DNA of 39,157 bases, from NCBI GenBank assembly GCA_019116455.1, contig DXBR01000024.1, forward strand, positions 1 through 39,157, written 5' to 3'. Shown one piece after another: positions 7,170-17,900 of this stretch. The position numbers were made by a program, and so were the translations under genes. Every line of letters begins with the position of its first letter. The stretch's first letter is position 1. The notes under the pieces were generated by a model, which saw only the letters and a program-made list of their open reading frames with translations, had not been told where the DNA came from and ran no database searches. This stretch comes from Anaerobutyricum stercoris (GTDB lineage: Bacteria; Bacillota; Clostridia; Lachnospirales; Lachnospiraceae).

Positions 7170-7979
7170 ATGTTTAAGCAAAGGTTGATCAGCGGGATCA
7201 TTCTCGTCATCATCGCATTTGTCACCCTGTATTTTGGAGGAATGCTGACATTGCTTGTGACGGCGGGAATTTCCCTCATTGGAATGTACGAGCTGCTTCA
7301 TGTGATAAAAATTGAGAAGTCAGCCCTGGCTGTAATAGCATACTCGGGAGCTGTTTTGTATTATGTACTGGTGCTGCTGAATCTGAATCAGTATGATATA
7401 CCTCTGATGCTTCTGATACTTGTGATGCTGTTTGTCGTTTATGTATTTACGTTTCCTAAATATGAGATATCCGGTGTGGCTATCGCATTTTTTTCAATTT
7501 TTTATGTTACAGTCATGCTGTCCTGCATATACAAGGTGCGTGTTCTGGAGAACGGCGCCTATATGGTGGTTCTCATATTCTTAAGCGCCTGGGGCAACGA
7601 TACCCTGGCTTACTGTGCCGGACGGCTGTTTGGCAAACATAAGATGTCTCCGGTGCTCAGTCCGAAAAAGACCATCGAAGGCGCGGTGGGCGGTGTCATT
7701 GGCGCCGGGGTGCTGGGCTTTTTGTATGGTCTCATTGCGGAGAATTTTATTACGGAAGATTACGCGCTGGCGCCGGCGTTCGCTCTCGTATGCGCGGTGG
7801 GAGGGCTCATCAGCATTGTGGGAGATCTGGGAGCCTCAGCCATAAAAAGAAATTATGAGATCAAAGATTACAGCAATCTGATTCCGGGACATGGAGGTAT
7901 TCTGGACCGGTTTGACAGCATTATATTTACAGCGCCGATTATTTATTATTTACTGACTTTGGTGGTGGATTTTCAATGA
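7170..7979 (+). CDS. cdsA: Phosphatidate cytidylyltransferase (CDP-diglyceride synthase)
   Basis: A 269-residue multi-pass membrane enzyme converting phosphatidic acid and CTP to CDP-diacylglycerol, the precursor of bacterial phospholipids, including the substrate path to the cardiolipin synthase encoded downstream. Several hydrophobic segments occupy residues 1-110. The C-terminal family signature GDLGASAIKRNYEIKDYSNL, then PGHGGILDRFDS (about 216-250), is intact. RBS GAGGAG precedes ATG 7170. Its stop overlaps the dxr start (ATGA), so the two are translationally coupled. Confidence 0.95.
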   Translation: MFKQRLISGIILVIIAFVTLYFGGMLTLLVTAGISLIGMYELLHVIKIEKSALAVIAYSGAVLYYVLVLLNLNQYDIPLMLLILVMLFVVYVFTFPKYEISGVAIAFFSIFYVTVMLSCIYKVRVLENGAYMVVLIFLSAWGNDTLAYCAGRLFGKHKMSPVLSPKKTIEGAVGGVIGAGVLGFLYGLIAENFITEDYALAPAFALVCAVGGLISIVGDLGASAIKRNYEIKDYSNLIPGHGGILDRFDSIIFTAPIIYYLLTLVVDFQ

Positions 7980-9112
7980 AAAAGATAGCGATACTTGGCT
8001 CCACAGGCTCCATCGGGACGCAGACCCTGGAGGTTGTGAGGGAACATAAGGATGAACTGTGTGTCACGGCTCTTGCCGCCGGGCGCAATAAAGAAAAACT
8101 GAAGGAACAGATCGCGGAGTTCCATCCTTCTCTTGTCAGTCTTTCTGACGAGAAGCTGGCGCTGGAACTGGAGCGTGAACTGGAGGGAAGCGGCGTCACT
8201 GTGCTTCACGGCATGGAAGGTCTTGTGGCTGTGGCAGGACAGGAAGAAAGCGATGTGGTCGTCACCGCCGTGGTCGGCATGATGGGGATTCTTCCGACCA
8301 TGGAAGCAATCCGCAAGGGAAAAGACATTGCTCTTGCCAACAAGGAGACGCTGGTCACGGCCGGACATCTGATCATACCGATGGCAGAGGAATACGGCGT
8401 GTCCATTCTGCCGGTGGACAGCGAACATTCGGCCATATTCCAGTGCCTGCATTCCGCCCGCAGACAGGACGTGGATAAGATTCTCCTGACGGCGTCCGGC
8501 GGCCCGTTCCGCGGAAAGACGCTGGAGGATCTTGAGAAGGTGACGCTGGAGGACGCTCTCCGGCATCCGAACTGGTCCATGGGACAGAAGATCACCATCG
8601 ATTCGTCCACCATGGTCAACAAGGGACTGGAAGTGATGGAGGCCCGCTGGCTTTTCGATGTGGATTATGATCAGATCGAAGTGGTGGTGCAGCCGCAGAG
8701 CATCATTCATTCCATGGTGCAGTTCGTGGACGGCGCCATTCTGGCACAGCTTGGCACGCCGGATATGAAGGTGCCTATCGAGTACGCCCTTTTTTATCCG
8801 GAGCGAAGACATCTTTCCGGCGAACGGCTGGATTTCGGAACCTTAAAGAGTATTACCTTTGAGAAGCCGGACTACGAGGTGTTCCGGGGCCTTTCCCTGG
8901 CTCTTGATGCGGGAAAGGCAGGAGGAACCATGCCGACAGTTTTCAATGCTGCCAATGAGAAAGCGGTGGCGAAGTTTTTGAAGAGAGAGATCGGATATCT
9001 GGAGATTATCCGTCTGATAGAGAAATGTATGAACGCACATCAGATAAAGGAGAATCCGTCGCTGGAAGAGATTCTTGCCACGGAACAGTGGGTATACTCT
9101 TTTATCGGATAG
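7976..9112 (+). CDS. dxr: 1-deoxy-D-xylulose 5-phosphate reductoisomerase
   Basis: A 378-residue NADPH-dependent enzyme making 2-C-methyl-D-erythritol 4-phosphate, the committed step of the MEP isoprenoid pathway. Visible motifs: nucleotide-binding ILGSTGSIGTQTL (residues 5-17), ALANKETLVTAG (about 119-130), metal/substrate site PVDSEHSAIFQCL (about 144-156), TASGGPFRG, and the flexible-loop region HPNWSMGQKITIDSSTM. Overlaps cdsA by 4 bp. With ispG downstream and uppS upstream it links isoprenoid precursor supply to lipid-carrier synthesis. Confidence 0.96.
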   Translation: MKKIAILGSTGSIGTQTLEVVREHKDELCVTALAAGRNKEKLKEQIAEFHPSLVSLSDEKLALELERELEGSGVTVLHGMEGLVAVAGQEESDVVVTAVVGMMGILPTMEAIRKGKDIALANKETLVTAGHLIIPMAEEYGVSILPVDSEHSAIFQCLHSARRQDVDKILLTASGGPFRGKTLEDLEKVTLEDALRHPNWSMGQKITIDSSTMVNKGLEVMEARWLFDVDYDQIEVVVQPQSIIHSMVQFVDGAILAQLGTPDMKVPIEYALFYPERRHLSGERLDFGTLKSITFEKPDYEVFRGLSLALDAGKAGGTMPTVFNAANEKAVAKFLKREIGYLEIIRLIEKCMNAHQIKENPSLEEILATEQWVYSFIG

Positions 9113-9198
9113 GAGACAACAAATCTATGACTGGAATAAAAATTGTGTGAAAGCAGGCGCAGACCTGTGCAGAAGAATTAGAAAGACGAGGATGAAGC

Positions 9199-10233
9199 AT
9201 GTTAAGCATTATTCTGGCAATACTTATTTTCAGCCTGATCGTTATCATACATGAGCTGGGGCATTTTCTTCTGGCAAAGAAAAACGGCATCTGTGTGGAA
9301 GAATTTGCCATTGGAATCGGACCGACCCTTTTCGGCATTCAGAAAGGGGAGACAAAATATTCCATCAAATGTCTTCCTTTCGGAGGATGCTGTGTGATGC
9401 TGGGTGAGGACGGGGAGAACAACGACCCGAGAGCTTTCGGAAACAAGTCCGCCCTCGCCCGGTTTTCCGTGATTTTTGCCGGTCCGTTTTTTAATTTTAT
9501 TCTGGCCTTCGTGTTGGCTTTGTTTGTGGTAGGCTTCGGCGGAGCGGACCCGGCGGTGGTCGGCAATGTGGAGCCGGGCAGTGCGGCTTACGAGGCGGGA
9601 CTGCAGGAAGGAGACCGGATCGTGCGTCTCGACGGCTCCCGCATTTACAACTTCCGGGAGATCAGTCTGTATAATTTCATGCATACAGACACGCCGGAGG
9701 TGGACGTCACCTATGAAAGAGACGGTGTGAGGAACACCGTTACAGTGAACAGACATGAAGAGAACGGTTCCTATCTTCTTGGCGTTACCATGACCGATGA
9801 TACAGATGTGGGACTGCTTGGAACATTAAAGTACAGTCTTCTGGAAGTGCGCTATCAGATCAAGTCCACTTTTTTAAGTCTGAAGTATCTGGTGAGCGGC
9901 AGAGCGTCCGTAAACGATATGTCAGGGCCGGTGGGTATCGTCAATATGATCGGGGATACCTACGAACAGTCTATTGTCTACGGCATAGGCACAGCGGCTC
10001 TGAGCCTTACAAGCTTTGCGATTCTGTTAAGCGCCAACCTGGGCGTTATGAACCTGCTGCCGATACCGGCTCTGGACGGCGGGCGGCTGTTGTTCATTAT
10101 CGTTGAGATCATCCGGCGTAAGAAGATTGACCCGGAAAAAGAAGGAATGGTGAATTTTGCCGGCCTGGTCATTCTGCTGGCCTTTATGGTTTTTGTTATG
10201 GCAAATGACATCAGAAATATCTTTATGACATAA
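9199..10233 (+). CDS. rseP: Site-2 intramembrane zinc metalloprotease RseP/RasP
   Basis: A 344-residue membrane protease that cleaves membrane-embedded substrates such as anti-sigma factors and signal-peptide remnants. The zinc motif HELGH lies in the first transmembrane segment (about residues 18-22). A PDZ domain spans about 115-195 (VEPGSAAYEAGLQEGDRIVRLDG). The second active-site motif, NLLPIPALDGGR, is at about 284-295 inside a later membrane segment. Start ATG follows GAGG at 9190-9193. It lies 86 bp after dxr in an otherwise compact operon. Confidence 0.95.
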   Translation: MLSIILAILIFSLIVIIHELGHFLLAKKNGICVEEFAIGIGPTLFGIQKGETKYSIKCLPFGGCCVMLGEDGENNDPRAFGNKSALARFSVIFAGPFFNFILAFVLALFVVGFGGADPAVVGNVEPGSAAYEAGLQEGDRIVRLDGSRIYNFREISLYNFMHTDTPEVDVTYERDGVRNTVTVNRHEENGSYLLGVTMTDDTDVGLLGTLKYSLLEVRYQIKSTFLSLKYLVSGRASVNDMSGPVGIVNMIGDTYEQSIVYGIGTAALSLTSFAILLSANLGVMNLLPIPALDGGRLLFIIVEIIRRKKIDPEKEGMVNFAGLVILLAFMVFVMANDIRNIFMT

Positions 10234-10258
10234 GACTTTGGCGAATAAAGTGGAAAAC

Positions 10259-10327
10259 AAGACTGCTGCAGAAAAAGAACGGGAAGAAAACCGGAGATTT
10301 TGTGCGGCAGTCTTTTGTTCCTTTGGG
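10259..10327 (+). terminator. Terminator-like hairpin between rseP and ispG
   Basis: AAGACTGCTGC (10259-10269) pairs with GCGGCAGTCTT (10314-10324), one G-U pair, followed by TTTTGTTCCTTT. The loop is long (44 nt). It lies 40 bp before the ispG start and may attenuate rather than fully stop transcription. Confidence 0.65.
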
Positions 10328-10364
10328 ATGATAAAAAAGTATGCAGAAGGAAAAGGAGAAGAAA

Positions 10365-11420
10365 ATGTATCGAGAACACACAAAAGTAATTAAAATCGGC
10401 GATCGTGTCATCGGCGGAGGCAACCCAATACTGATTCAGTCCATGACCAACACAAAGACAGAAGATGTGGAAGCCACAGTGGCGCAGATTCACGCGCTGG
10501 AGAAGGCGGGATGTGAGATTGTCCGCTCTACGGTGCCTACACTGGAAGCGGCAAAGGCACTGGGAGAGATCAGGAAACGGATTCATATTCCGATTGTGGC
10601 GGATATTCATTTTGATTACCGGATGGCAATCGCAGCTATGGAAAACGGAGCGGATAAGATCCGCATCAATCCGGGCAACATCGGTTCTGCCGAGAAGGTG
10701 CAGGCTGTGGTGGATAAAGCGAAAGAATTTGGCGTGCCGATCCGCGTCGGCGTCAACAGCGGTTCTCTGGAGAAAAATCTCATCGAAAAATACGGTAAAG
10801 TGACAGCGGAAGGACTGGTGGAGAGCGCCCTGGATAAGGTTAAGATGATTGAGGATATGGGCTATGATAACCTGGTGGTGAGCATTAAGTCGTCTGATGT
10901 GCTTATGTGCGTCCGTGCTCATGAGCTTCTTGCGCCGCAGTGTCCGTATCCGCTCCACGTGGGCATCACGGAAGCAGGAACGGTATACTCCGGCAACATT
11001 AAGTCGGCCATCGGGCTGGGAATCATTCTCCATCAGGGCATTGGCGATACCATCCGGGTATCATTGACCGGCGATCCGGTTAATGAGATTGCTTCGGCTA
11101 AGCAGATCCTCCGGACGCTGGGGCTTCGGCAGGGAGGCATCGAGGTGGTTTCCTGCCCGACCTGCGGCAGAACGAATATTGATCTGATTTCTCTGGCAGG
11201 CGAGGTGGAGAAGATGGTGACAGAATTTGACCATCTGAATATCAAGGTGGCCGTCATGGGATGCGTGGTCAACGGGCCGGGAGAGGCGAGAGAGGCGGAT
11301 ATCGGCATCGCCGGAGGCGTGGGAGAAGGTCTACTTATCAAAAAAGGAGAGATCATCCGGAAGGTTCCGGAGGAGGAGCTTCTGTCCACCCTGCGGGAGG
11401 AGCTTGCAAACTGGAAGTAA
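10365..11420 (+). CDS. ispG: 4-hydroxy-3-methylbut-2-en-1-yl diphosphate synthase (GcpE)
   Basis: A 351-residue [4Fe-4S] enzyme of the MEP pathway that reductively converts MEcPP to HMBPP. Diagnostic motifs: PILIQSMTNTKTEDVEATVAQI near the N-terminus, VADIHFDYRMA, RINPGNIG, and the cluster cysteines in SCPTCGRT plus MGCVVNGPGEA near the C-terminus. ATG 10365 has AAGGAG at good spacing; an in-frame ATG at 10341 would add eight Lys/Glu residues and has no RBS. In many clostridia polC follows; here addB follows after 15 bp. Confidence 0.96.
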   Translation: MYREHTKVIKIGDRVIGGGNPILIQSMTNTKTEDVEATVAQIHALEKAGCEIVRSTVPTLEAAKALGEIRKRIHIPIVADIHFDYRMAIAAMENGADKIRINPGNIGSAEKVQAVVDKAKEFGVPIRVGVNSGSLEKNLIEKYGKVTAEGLVESALDKVKMIEDMGYDNLVVSIKSSDVLMCVRAHELLAPQCPYPLHVGITEAGTVYSGNIKSAIGLGIILHQGIGDTIRVSLTGDPVNEIASAKQILRTLGLRQGGIEVVSCPTCGRTNIDLISLAGEVEKMVTEFDHLNIKVAVMGCVVNGPGEAREADIGIAGGVGEGLLIKKGEIIRKVPEEELLSTLREELANWK

Positions 11421-11435
11421 GAGCAGGAGGAAAGC

Positions 11436-14400
11436 ATGTCTCTTAGAATCATTGCGGGAAGCAGCGGACAGGGAAAGACCCGGCTTGTGTTAGAGGAAGC
11501 CATCCGTCTGTCCGAGGAGAATCCAAAACAGAATTGTTATATCATCGTTCCGGAGCAGTTCAGTCTGGAAATGCAGCGAAAGCTGGTGGAGAGCCACCCG
11601 AAGCACGGATATTTCAACATTGATGTGCTGAGCTTTTACCGGCTTGCCTACCGGGTATTTGATGAGTGCGGGTTTCAGCCCAAAGACATCCTGGAAGATC
11701 TGGGCGTATCTCTCATTCTGCGCAGAATCCTCGCAGAGCACGAGGAGGAATTTCCTTTTTTCAAAAGAAATATCCGGAAGGCCGGATTTGTGGACGAGCT
11801 GAAATCTATATTGATAGAGTGTATCGGCTACGGCGTCACCTGGGAACAGATGCAGGGACTTGACGGAATGCTTTCTGAATATCCGGGTCTGGAAGCCAAG
11901 TGCAGGGAACTGGGCAAGATTTTTGAATACTTCGATCAGGAGATATCCAGCCGTTTCATGGTGGCGGAGCAGATTCTTGATGTGCTGAGCGAGCTGGCGC
12001 CGTCCTCCGCTATGCTTCGGGAAGGCGTGTTTTATCTGGATGGTTTTACCGGTTTTACGCCGGTGCAGATGAAGTTTCTGCGGGAGCTGCTGAAGATCTG
12101 TCCGCAGGTCAATGTGTCCATTACTATGGATGCGCCGCCCTTTGGCAAGGGTCCGGGGATGCGCCCGGGCAATGCGAATGGAAAAGCGGCGTTTTCAGGT
12201 CAGGCTGCCAAAAGCCCGGGCAGCGCATCCGGCAGCGAGCTGTTCCATTTCAGCGAAAAGACCGTGCAGTCGTTAGCCAGACTCTGTCAGGAGGCGGGCA
12301 CCGAGATGGAGGAGCCGGTCTGGCTGCATCAGGAGAGACCGCCGAGGTTTCAGAATGATGAATTGACATTTCTTGAGAAATATTTATTCCGTTCCCGGAG
12401 GAAACATTATGATAAAGAGGTGTCTCACATTCATCTGACGGCATGCCGCAATCCGGACGGGGAGGCGGAGTATATTCTCCATCAGATAGAACGGATGGTG
12501 AGAAGAGGAGGATACCGCTACCGGGATTTTGCTGTTTTGACGGGAAATGTGGATGAGTACGCCTCGTCCTTTCGGAGAAAGGCGGATATCCTGCAGATCC
12601 CTTTGTTTGAAGATACCAAGAGAAGGGTGTCCTATCATTCCGGCGTGGAGACGCTGCGGGCGCTTCTTCATCTGGCAGTGACGGATTATTCCTATGAGAG
12701 CGTGTTCCGGTATCTGAAATCCGGCATGTCTGATTTCACCGACGAGGAGACGGATACTCTGGAAAACTATGTGATCTGGGCGGGTATCCGGGGCTATTCC
12801 ATGTGGAAAAAGCCTTTTACAAGGCGGATGAGCCGGATAGAGGAGAGCCGGGCGCAGCGGCTGCAGGCGCTGCGGGAGAAGCTTCTCTTTGAGACTGCGG
12901 AATGTACGCAGATGCTGCGGGAGAAGCAGAGCAGTGTACGGGAGAAGATGGAGGCACTCTATAACGCCATGTGCCGTCTCGGATATGACGGAAAGTTAGA
13001 GGCCCTGGCGGAGCTTGCCGGACAGGAGGGCGAGTATGTCCGCGAAAAAGAATACCGGCAGCTTTTTCAGCTGATCCTTGATCTGCTGGATAAGATCGTG
13101 GGGATTTTCGGTGAGGAGACAATGCCGGTGGAGGAGCTGGCACAGATTATGGACGCGGGTCTTGACGCCCTGGAGATTGGCGCGCCGCCGTTGTCTGCGG
13201 ACGCTTTGATTCTCGGGGATTTGAAGAGAACCAGACTGCCGGATGTGAAGGTTCTGTTTATCGCCGGCATGAATGACGGTAATATCCCGCCGTCCCTGGA
13301 AGATAAAGGGATGATCAGTGACGATGAGAAACAGATTCTGGAGGAAGAGGGGATTCATCTGTCTTTATGTCTGGATGAGCAGTCCATGGAAGATGATCTG
13401 TACATTTACCTTGCCCTGTCCAGACCGGAGCGGGAGCTGTATTTTACCTATGCCGCCCAGGACAACGGCGGAGCTGCCAAGAGCCCGTCGCCGTTTTTAA
13501 AAGAGTGTCTCCGGCTGTTTCCGCAGTTAAAAGAGAGAAGTTATCCGGGAGAAGAGCCGCGGTACTATTTTAACGAGGAAGACAGCAGGGAGCTTCTCAT
13601 TGACGGTCTGCACGCCGTAAAAAACGGACAGGAGACGACGGTTCCGTTTCGTCTTCTGCTGCGGTACTGGTATGAAGATGAGCGCCTTCGGGAAAAGCTT
13701 TTGGCTCTCTGGTCGCAGAAGGACAGAGCAGATGCAGGAAAGACGCTGCCAAGAAAACTGATGGAGGAAATTTTTGGAAAAGAATTAAAGGGAAGCGTCA
13801 CCCGGCTGGAACGGTTTGCGGCGTGTCCGTATCAATACTATTGCATTTACGGACTGGAGCTTCGGGAACGGGAAGAATATACTGTGCGGCCGGTGGATCT
13901 TGGGAATCTATTTCATCGTGCGCTGGAGGTTTTTTCACGGCGGCTGAAACAGTCCGATTATCACTGGAAGGACATTCCGGAACCGGTGGCGGATGAATGG
14001 ATCATGGCTGCGGTGGAGAACGCCGCAGGAGAGGACACCGGGGATGTGCTGCAGAGTTCTGCCAGAAATCAGTACAAAGTCCGCGTGGTGGAACGAATCC
14101 TGAAGAGGACGGTTCGGGTGCTGAAAATGCATCTGGAACACAGTCAGATGGAGCCGGACCGGTTTGAACTGCATTTCGGACGGACGGACAAGCTGGCGGC
14201 GGTACATTTGCCCTTAAAAGACGGAAACCGGATGCAGCTGGAAGGCTTCATTGACCGGGTGGACGTCTGTGAGGAGGAGGATCGGGTTCTCCTGCGGATC
14301 ATTGATTATAAGTCCGGCGTCGAGAACTTTGATCTGGGCGACCTGTATCACGGCCTGCAGATGCAGCTGGTCATCTACATGAACGTGGCCTCGGAGATCT

Positions 14401-14924
14401 ATCAGAACGATACGGGAAAGGAAGCAGTTCCGGCGGGAATGTTCTATTATAATCTGAAGGATCCTATCTTAAGGGCGGACAGCGCCGATGCGGAAACCTC
14501 CGCAAAGAGCTTTCGGATGTCCGGCTATGCCAACGGCGACGCGGATATTTTAAATAAACTGGAAGAGGGGCGGGAGAACTTTGTGTCGGCGTCCATACGT
14601 CTGACCAAAAAAGGAACGCCTTATAAAAACGCGGCGGTTCTCTCCACAGATGATTTTCATACTATTGGCCGCTATATGCGGCGCAAGATCACGGAGATGG
14701 GCGAAGCCATCTATGACGGAAAGATTCCGGTCAGCCCCTACAAGAACGAAAAAGGGACGGCCTGTGATTTTTGTCCGTACAATTCCGTGTGCGGCTTTGA
14801 CGCCCGGATGGAAGGCCATTCATATCGGGATTTTAAAAAGCAGTCTGCGGAAGAAGCGCTTGACGCTATACGGAAAGACATGGCAGAGCATATGCCGGAA
14901 AGCGACGGAAGGCAGGTGGACTAG
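11436..14924 (+). CDS. addB: ATP-dependent nuclease subunit B (AddB/RexB)
   Basis: A 1162-residue subunit of the AddAB helicase-nuclease that resects double-strand breaks for RecA loading. An N-terminal P-loop GSSGQGKTR (about 9-17) is present. The 3' nuclease core is IIDYKSG at about 955. The four iron-sulfur cysteines have the AddB pattern: Cys797, then Cys1110-x2-Cys1113-x5-Cys1119. Around residues 230-268 there is a Gly/Ala/Ser/Pro-rich stretch (GPGMRPGNANGK then AAKSPGSASGS) that looks like an insertion. RBS AGGAGG precedes ATG. The stop codon is directly followed by the addA ATG, so the subunits are made in step. Confidence 0.95.
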   Translation: MSLRIIAGSSGQGKTRLVLEEAIRLSEENPKQNCYIIVPEQFSLEMQRKLVESHPKHGYFNIDVLSFYRLAYRVFDECGFQPKDILEDLGVSLILRRILAEHEEEFPFFKRNIRKAGFVDELKSILIECIGYGVTWEQMQGLDGMLSEYPGLEAKCRELGKIFEYFDQEISSRFMVAEQILDVLSELAPSSAMLREGVFYLDGFTGFTPVQMKFLRELLKICPQVNVSITMDAPPFGKGPGMRPGNANGKAAFSGQAAKSPGSASGSELFHFSEKTVQSLARLCQEAGTEMEEPVWLHQERPPRFQNDELTFLEKYLFRSRRKHYDKEVSHIHLTACRNPDGEAEYILHQIERMVRRGGYRYRDFAVLTGNVDEYASSFRRKADILQIPLFEDTKRRVSYHSGVETLRALLHLAVTDYSYESVFRYLKSGMSDFTDEETDTLENYVIWAGIRGYSMWKKPFTRRMSRIEESRAQRLQALREKLLFETAECTQMLREKQSSVREKMEALYNAMCRLGYDGKLEALAELAGQEGEYVREKEYRQLFQLILDLLDKIVGIFGEETMPVEELAQIMDAGLDALEIGAPPLSADALILGDLKRTRLPDVKVLFIAGMNDGNIPPSLEDKGMISDDEKQILEEEGIHLSLCLDEQSMEDDLYIYLALSRPERELYFTYAAQDNGGAAKSPSPFLKECLRLFPQLKERSYPGEEPRYYFNEEDSRELLIDGLHAVKNGQETTVPFRLLLRYWYEDERLREKLLALWSQKDRADAGKTLPRKLMEEIFGKELKGSVTRLERFAACPYQYYCIYGLELREREEYTVRPVDLGNLFHRALEVFSRRLKQSDYHWKDIPEPVADEWIMAAVENAAGEDTGDVLQSSARNQYKVRVVERILKRTVRVLKMHLEHSQMEPDRFELHFGRTDKLAAVHLPLKDGNRMQLEGFIDRVDVCEEEDRVLLRIIDYKSGVENFDLGDLYHGLQMQLVIYMNVASEIYQNDTGKEAVPAGMFYYNLKDPILRADSADAETSAKSFRMSGYANGDADILNKLEEGRENFVSASIRLTKKGTPYKNAAVLSTDDFHTIGRYMRRKITEMGEAIYDGKIPVSPYKNEKGTACDFCPYNSVCGFDARMEGHSYRDFKKQSAEEALDAIRKDMAEHMPESDGRQVD

Positions 14925-17900
14925 ATGAATTTTACAAGAGAACAGGAACAGGCTGTCCGGCTGAGAAATTGTGATATTCTGGTATCCGCCGGGGCCGGAG
15001 CCGGAAAGACAAGGGTTCTTGTCAACCGGATGGCGGAAATGATTCTTGACGAAAAGCATCCGCTGTCCGTGGATGGCTTTCTGGTGATGACCTTTACCAA
15101 CGCGGCGGCAGAAGAAATGAGAGAGAGGATCACGGCGGAACTGGACGCCCGGCTGGAAAAGGAGCCGGAGAACCGCAGGCTGCGGCGGCAGATCCGGATG
15201 ATGAAGCATGCGGATATTTCCACGGTTCACAGCTTCTGCAATCGTCTGATACGGACACATTTCAACGAGGCGGGTATCGACCCCTCTTTCCGGATCGGTG
15301 AGGAAGGAGAGCTGTTTCTGCTGCGCCAGAAGGCTATGGAAGATGTGCTGGAGGAGGCCTACGGCAGTGAAAGAGAATCTTTTCACCGGTTTGTGGAGGC
15401 GTATTCCCCGGGCAAAAACGACCGGATGATCGAGACTCTCATCGAAGAGTTTTACCGGTTTTCCCGGGGGTTCCCGGACAGGGAACAGTGGCTTTTACAG
15501 GTGCGAAAAGAGAGCGGTCTGCTGGAGTCGACAGACACTATCGGGGATAGTCGTGCGATCCGAAGCCTCGCCGCAAAGGTGCGGGGACAGCTTGCGGAAC
15601 TTTCCGACCGCATTGCCGAAGGCAGGAAGCTGTTTCAGGGCGTTCCGGAGCCGGAACGTTTTTTTGAGCTGCTGCAAAAAGACGAGGAAATGGTGAGTCA
15701 TCTGCTGTCGGCGCAGCAGTTCGATGATTTCTGCGCCCGGTTTGACGGAATGACCATACCGGACCTTCCGAGGGCCAATAAAAAGGAGAAAGAGTGGCCG
15801 TATCTGGAAGAGATCAAAGCGCTCCATAAGGATGTTCGGGAAGAGCTGCAGCAGATGAAGGAAGCGTATTTTCTCTGGAAGACGGAAGAGCTCTGCCGGG
15901 AAAACCGGGAGCTTCGTCCGTTTCTGGAAGAACTGATTACATTGTCGGCGCGATATGAAGAACTTTATTTTCAGTCCAAGAAAGAAAAAAATGTTTTTGA
16001 CTTTGACGATCTGGAACATATCGCGCTCTCGTTACTGGTAGAATCCTATGATGAAAATGGATGCCCGGCGCCATCCGCCGTGGCGGAGGAACTGTCCAGA
16101 AAATACAAGGCAGTTTTTGTGGACGAATACCAGGACACCAACCTGGTGCAGGAGACCATCTTAAATGCCATCTGCCGGGAAGGACAGAACCACCTGTTTG
16201 TGGTGGGAGACGTGAAGCAGAGCATTTACCGGTTCCGTCAGGCGAGACCGGATTTGTTTTTGTCCCGCTATGACAGTTATCGGGGAGAAGAAAAAGAGGC
16301 TTGCGCCGGGCAGGAGAACTGCTTCGGCGGAACAAGCGGCGTGCGCATCGAACTGCGGGATAACTTCCGGAGTGTGCCGGGTGTGCTGTCTTTTTCCAAT
16401 CAGGTGTTTGAGAACCTGATGGACAGACAGTTCGGCGGTGTGGACTACACATCTGAGATTGCTCTGAGGCCCGGAAAGGGCGGCCCCATGGAAAAGGAAA
16501 CAGAGCAGTCGGAGATGCTTCTTCTGGTGGAAGACGAGGAGAAAGAGAATCTGGCGGTGGAAGTCAATTCCGTGGAGGCGGAGACGACCATGATCGCCCG
16601 GAGGATCCGGGAGCTTCTGGAGGAAGGCTATACATTTAAGGATATGGTTATCCTGCTGCGTTCCGGCGCGGGAAGGGCGGAAGTCATGGCGGAGCTGCTG
16701 AGTCATGCGGGGATTCCGGCGGTCTGCGAGAGCAAAACCGGATATTTCCAGAGCAGAGAGGTGCAGCTTGTTCTTAATTATCTGGCCATTGTGGATAATG
16801 TATATCAGGATATTCCCATGGCGTCGGTGCTGCTGTCGTCCATGGGCGGCCTGACCGAGGAGGAGCTGGCAAGACTCCGGGTGTTGACGCAGATTCCGTC
16901 CCGGCAGGAGTATGCGCTGTATGATCTGATAGAAATATATCTGGCGGAGGGGGAAGATGAAGAACTTCGGGATAAACTGTCCCGGTTCACGAAGCAGCTC
17001 CTTTATTTCCGCAGAAAGAAAAAGGAGATGCCTCTCCATGAGCTTTTGTGGGAAATATACAGAAAGACCGGTGTTTTTTATCAGATGCAGATGCTTCCGG
17101 AAGGCGAAGTACGCAAAGAAAATCTGCTGATGCTGCTGCAGAAGGCGGAGGACTATGAGAAAACTGTATTTAAGGGACCGTTTTATTTTCTGCGCTATAT
17201 GGAGCAGCTGCGCACCTATGAGGTGGAGCTTGGAAGCGCGTCCCTGAAAGAGGACAACAGCGATCAGGTGCGGATTATGACCATTCACAAAAGTAAGGGT
17301 CTGGAATTCCCGGTTGTTTTTGTAAGCGGTCTGTCCCGGCGTTTTAACCTCATGGACGGCAATCGTCCGGTGCTCTTTCATCCGGAAATGGGCATCGGTC
17401 TGGAATATGTGGATCTTAATGCCCGGGTCCATCACGCTTCTCTCATGAAAAAGGCCGTCCGGGAGCAGATGAAGAAAGAGACACTGGAGGAGGAACTGCG
17501 GATTCTGTATGTGGCCATGACCCGGGCACAGCGGAAGCTGATCCTGACAGGAATCGCCAAAGCGGACAAAATAGAGGAAGCGGAGAACGCACAGTCTCGT
17601 CGTCCGCTTCTGTCTCAGGAGAAAAAACTGGCGGCCAAAAGCTTCATGGACTGGCTGCTGCCGCTCCTTCCACAGCTGCCTGTGAAGAAGGTACATTTCC
17701 ATGAGCTGGAAGGAGAGTTTTTCCAGGAGGAACAAAAGAAGACGGCGGTTTCTCTGGAAGAGTACATGAATCAGGAGGAAATGCAGGGAGATATTTCTCC
17801 GGTGAAACAGGCATTTTCTTTCGTGTATCCATACCGGGAGGCAGCCGGATGGAAACGGAAATACGCGGTTTCCGAATTAAAACGATTATCTATGACGCCG

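Noticed and set aside
16161..17735. 524-codon open frame on the minus strand
   Set aside because: Shadow of the addA helicase core; no recognisable domain and biased composition.
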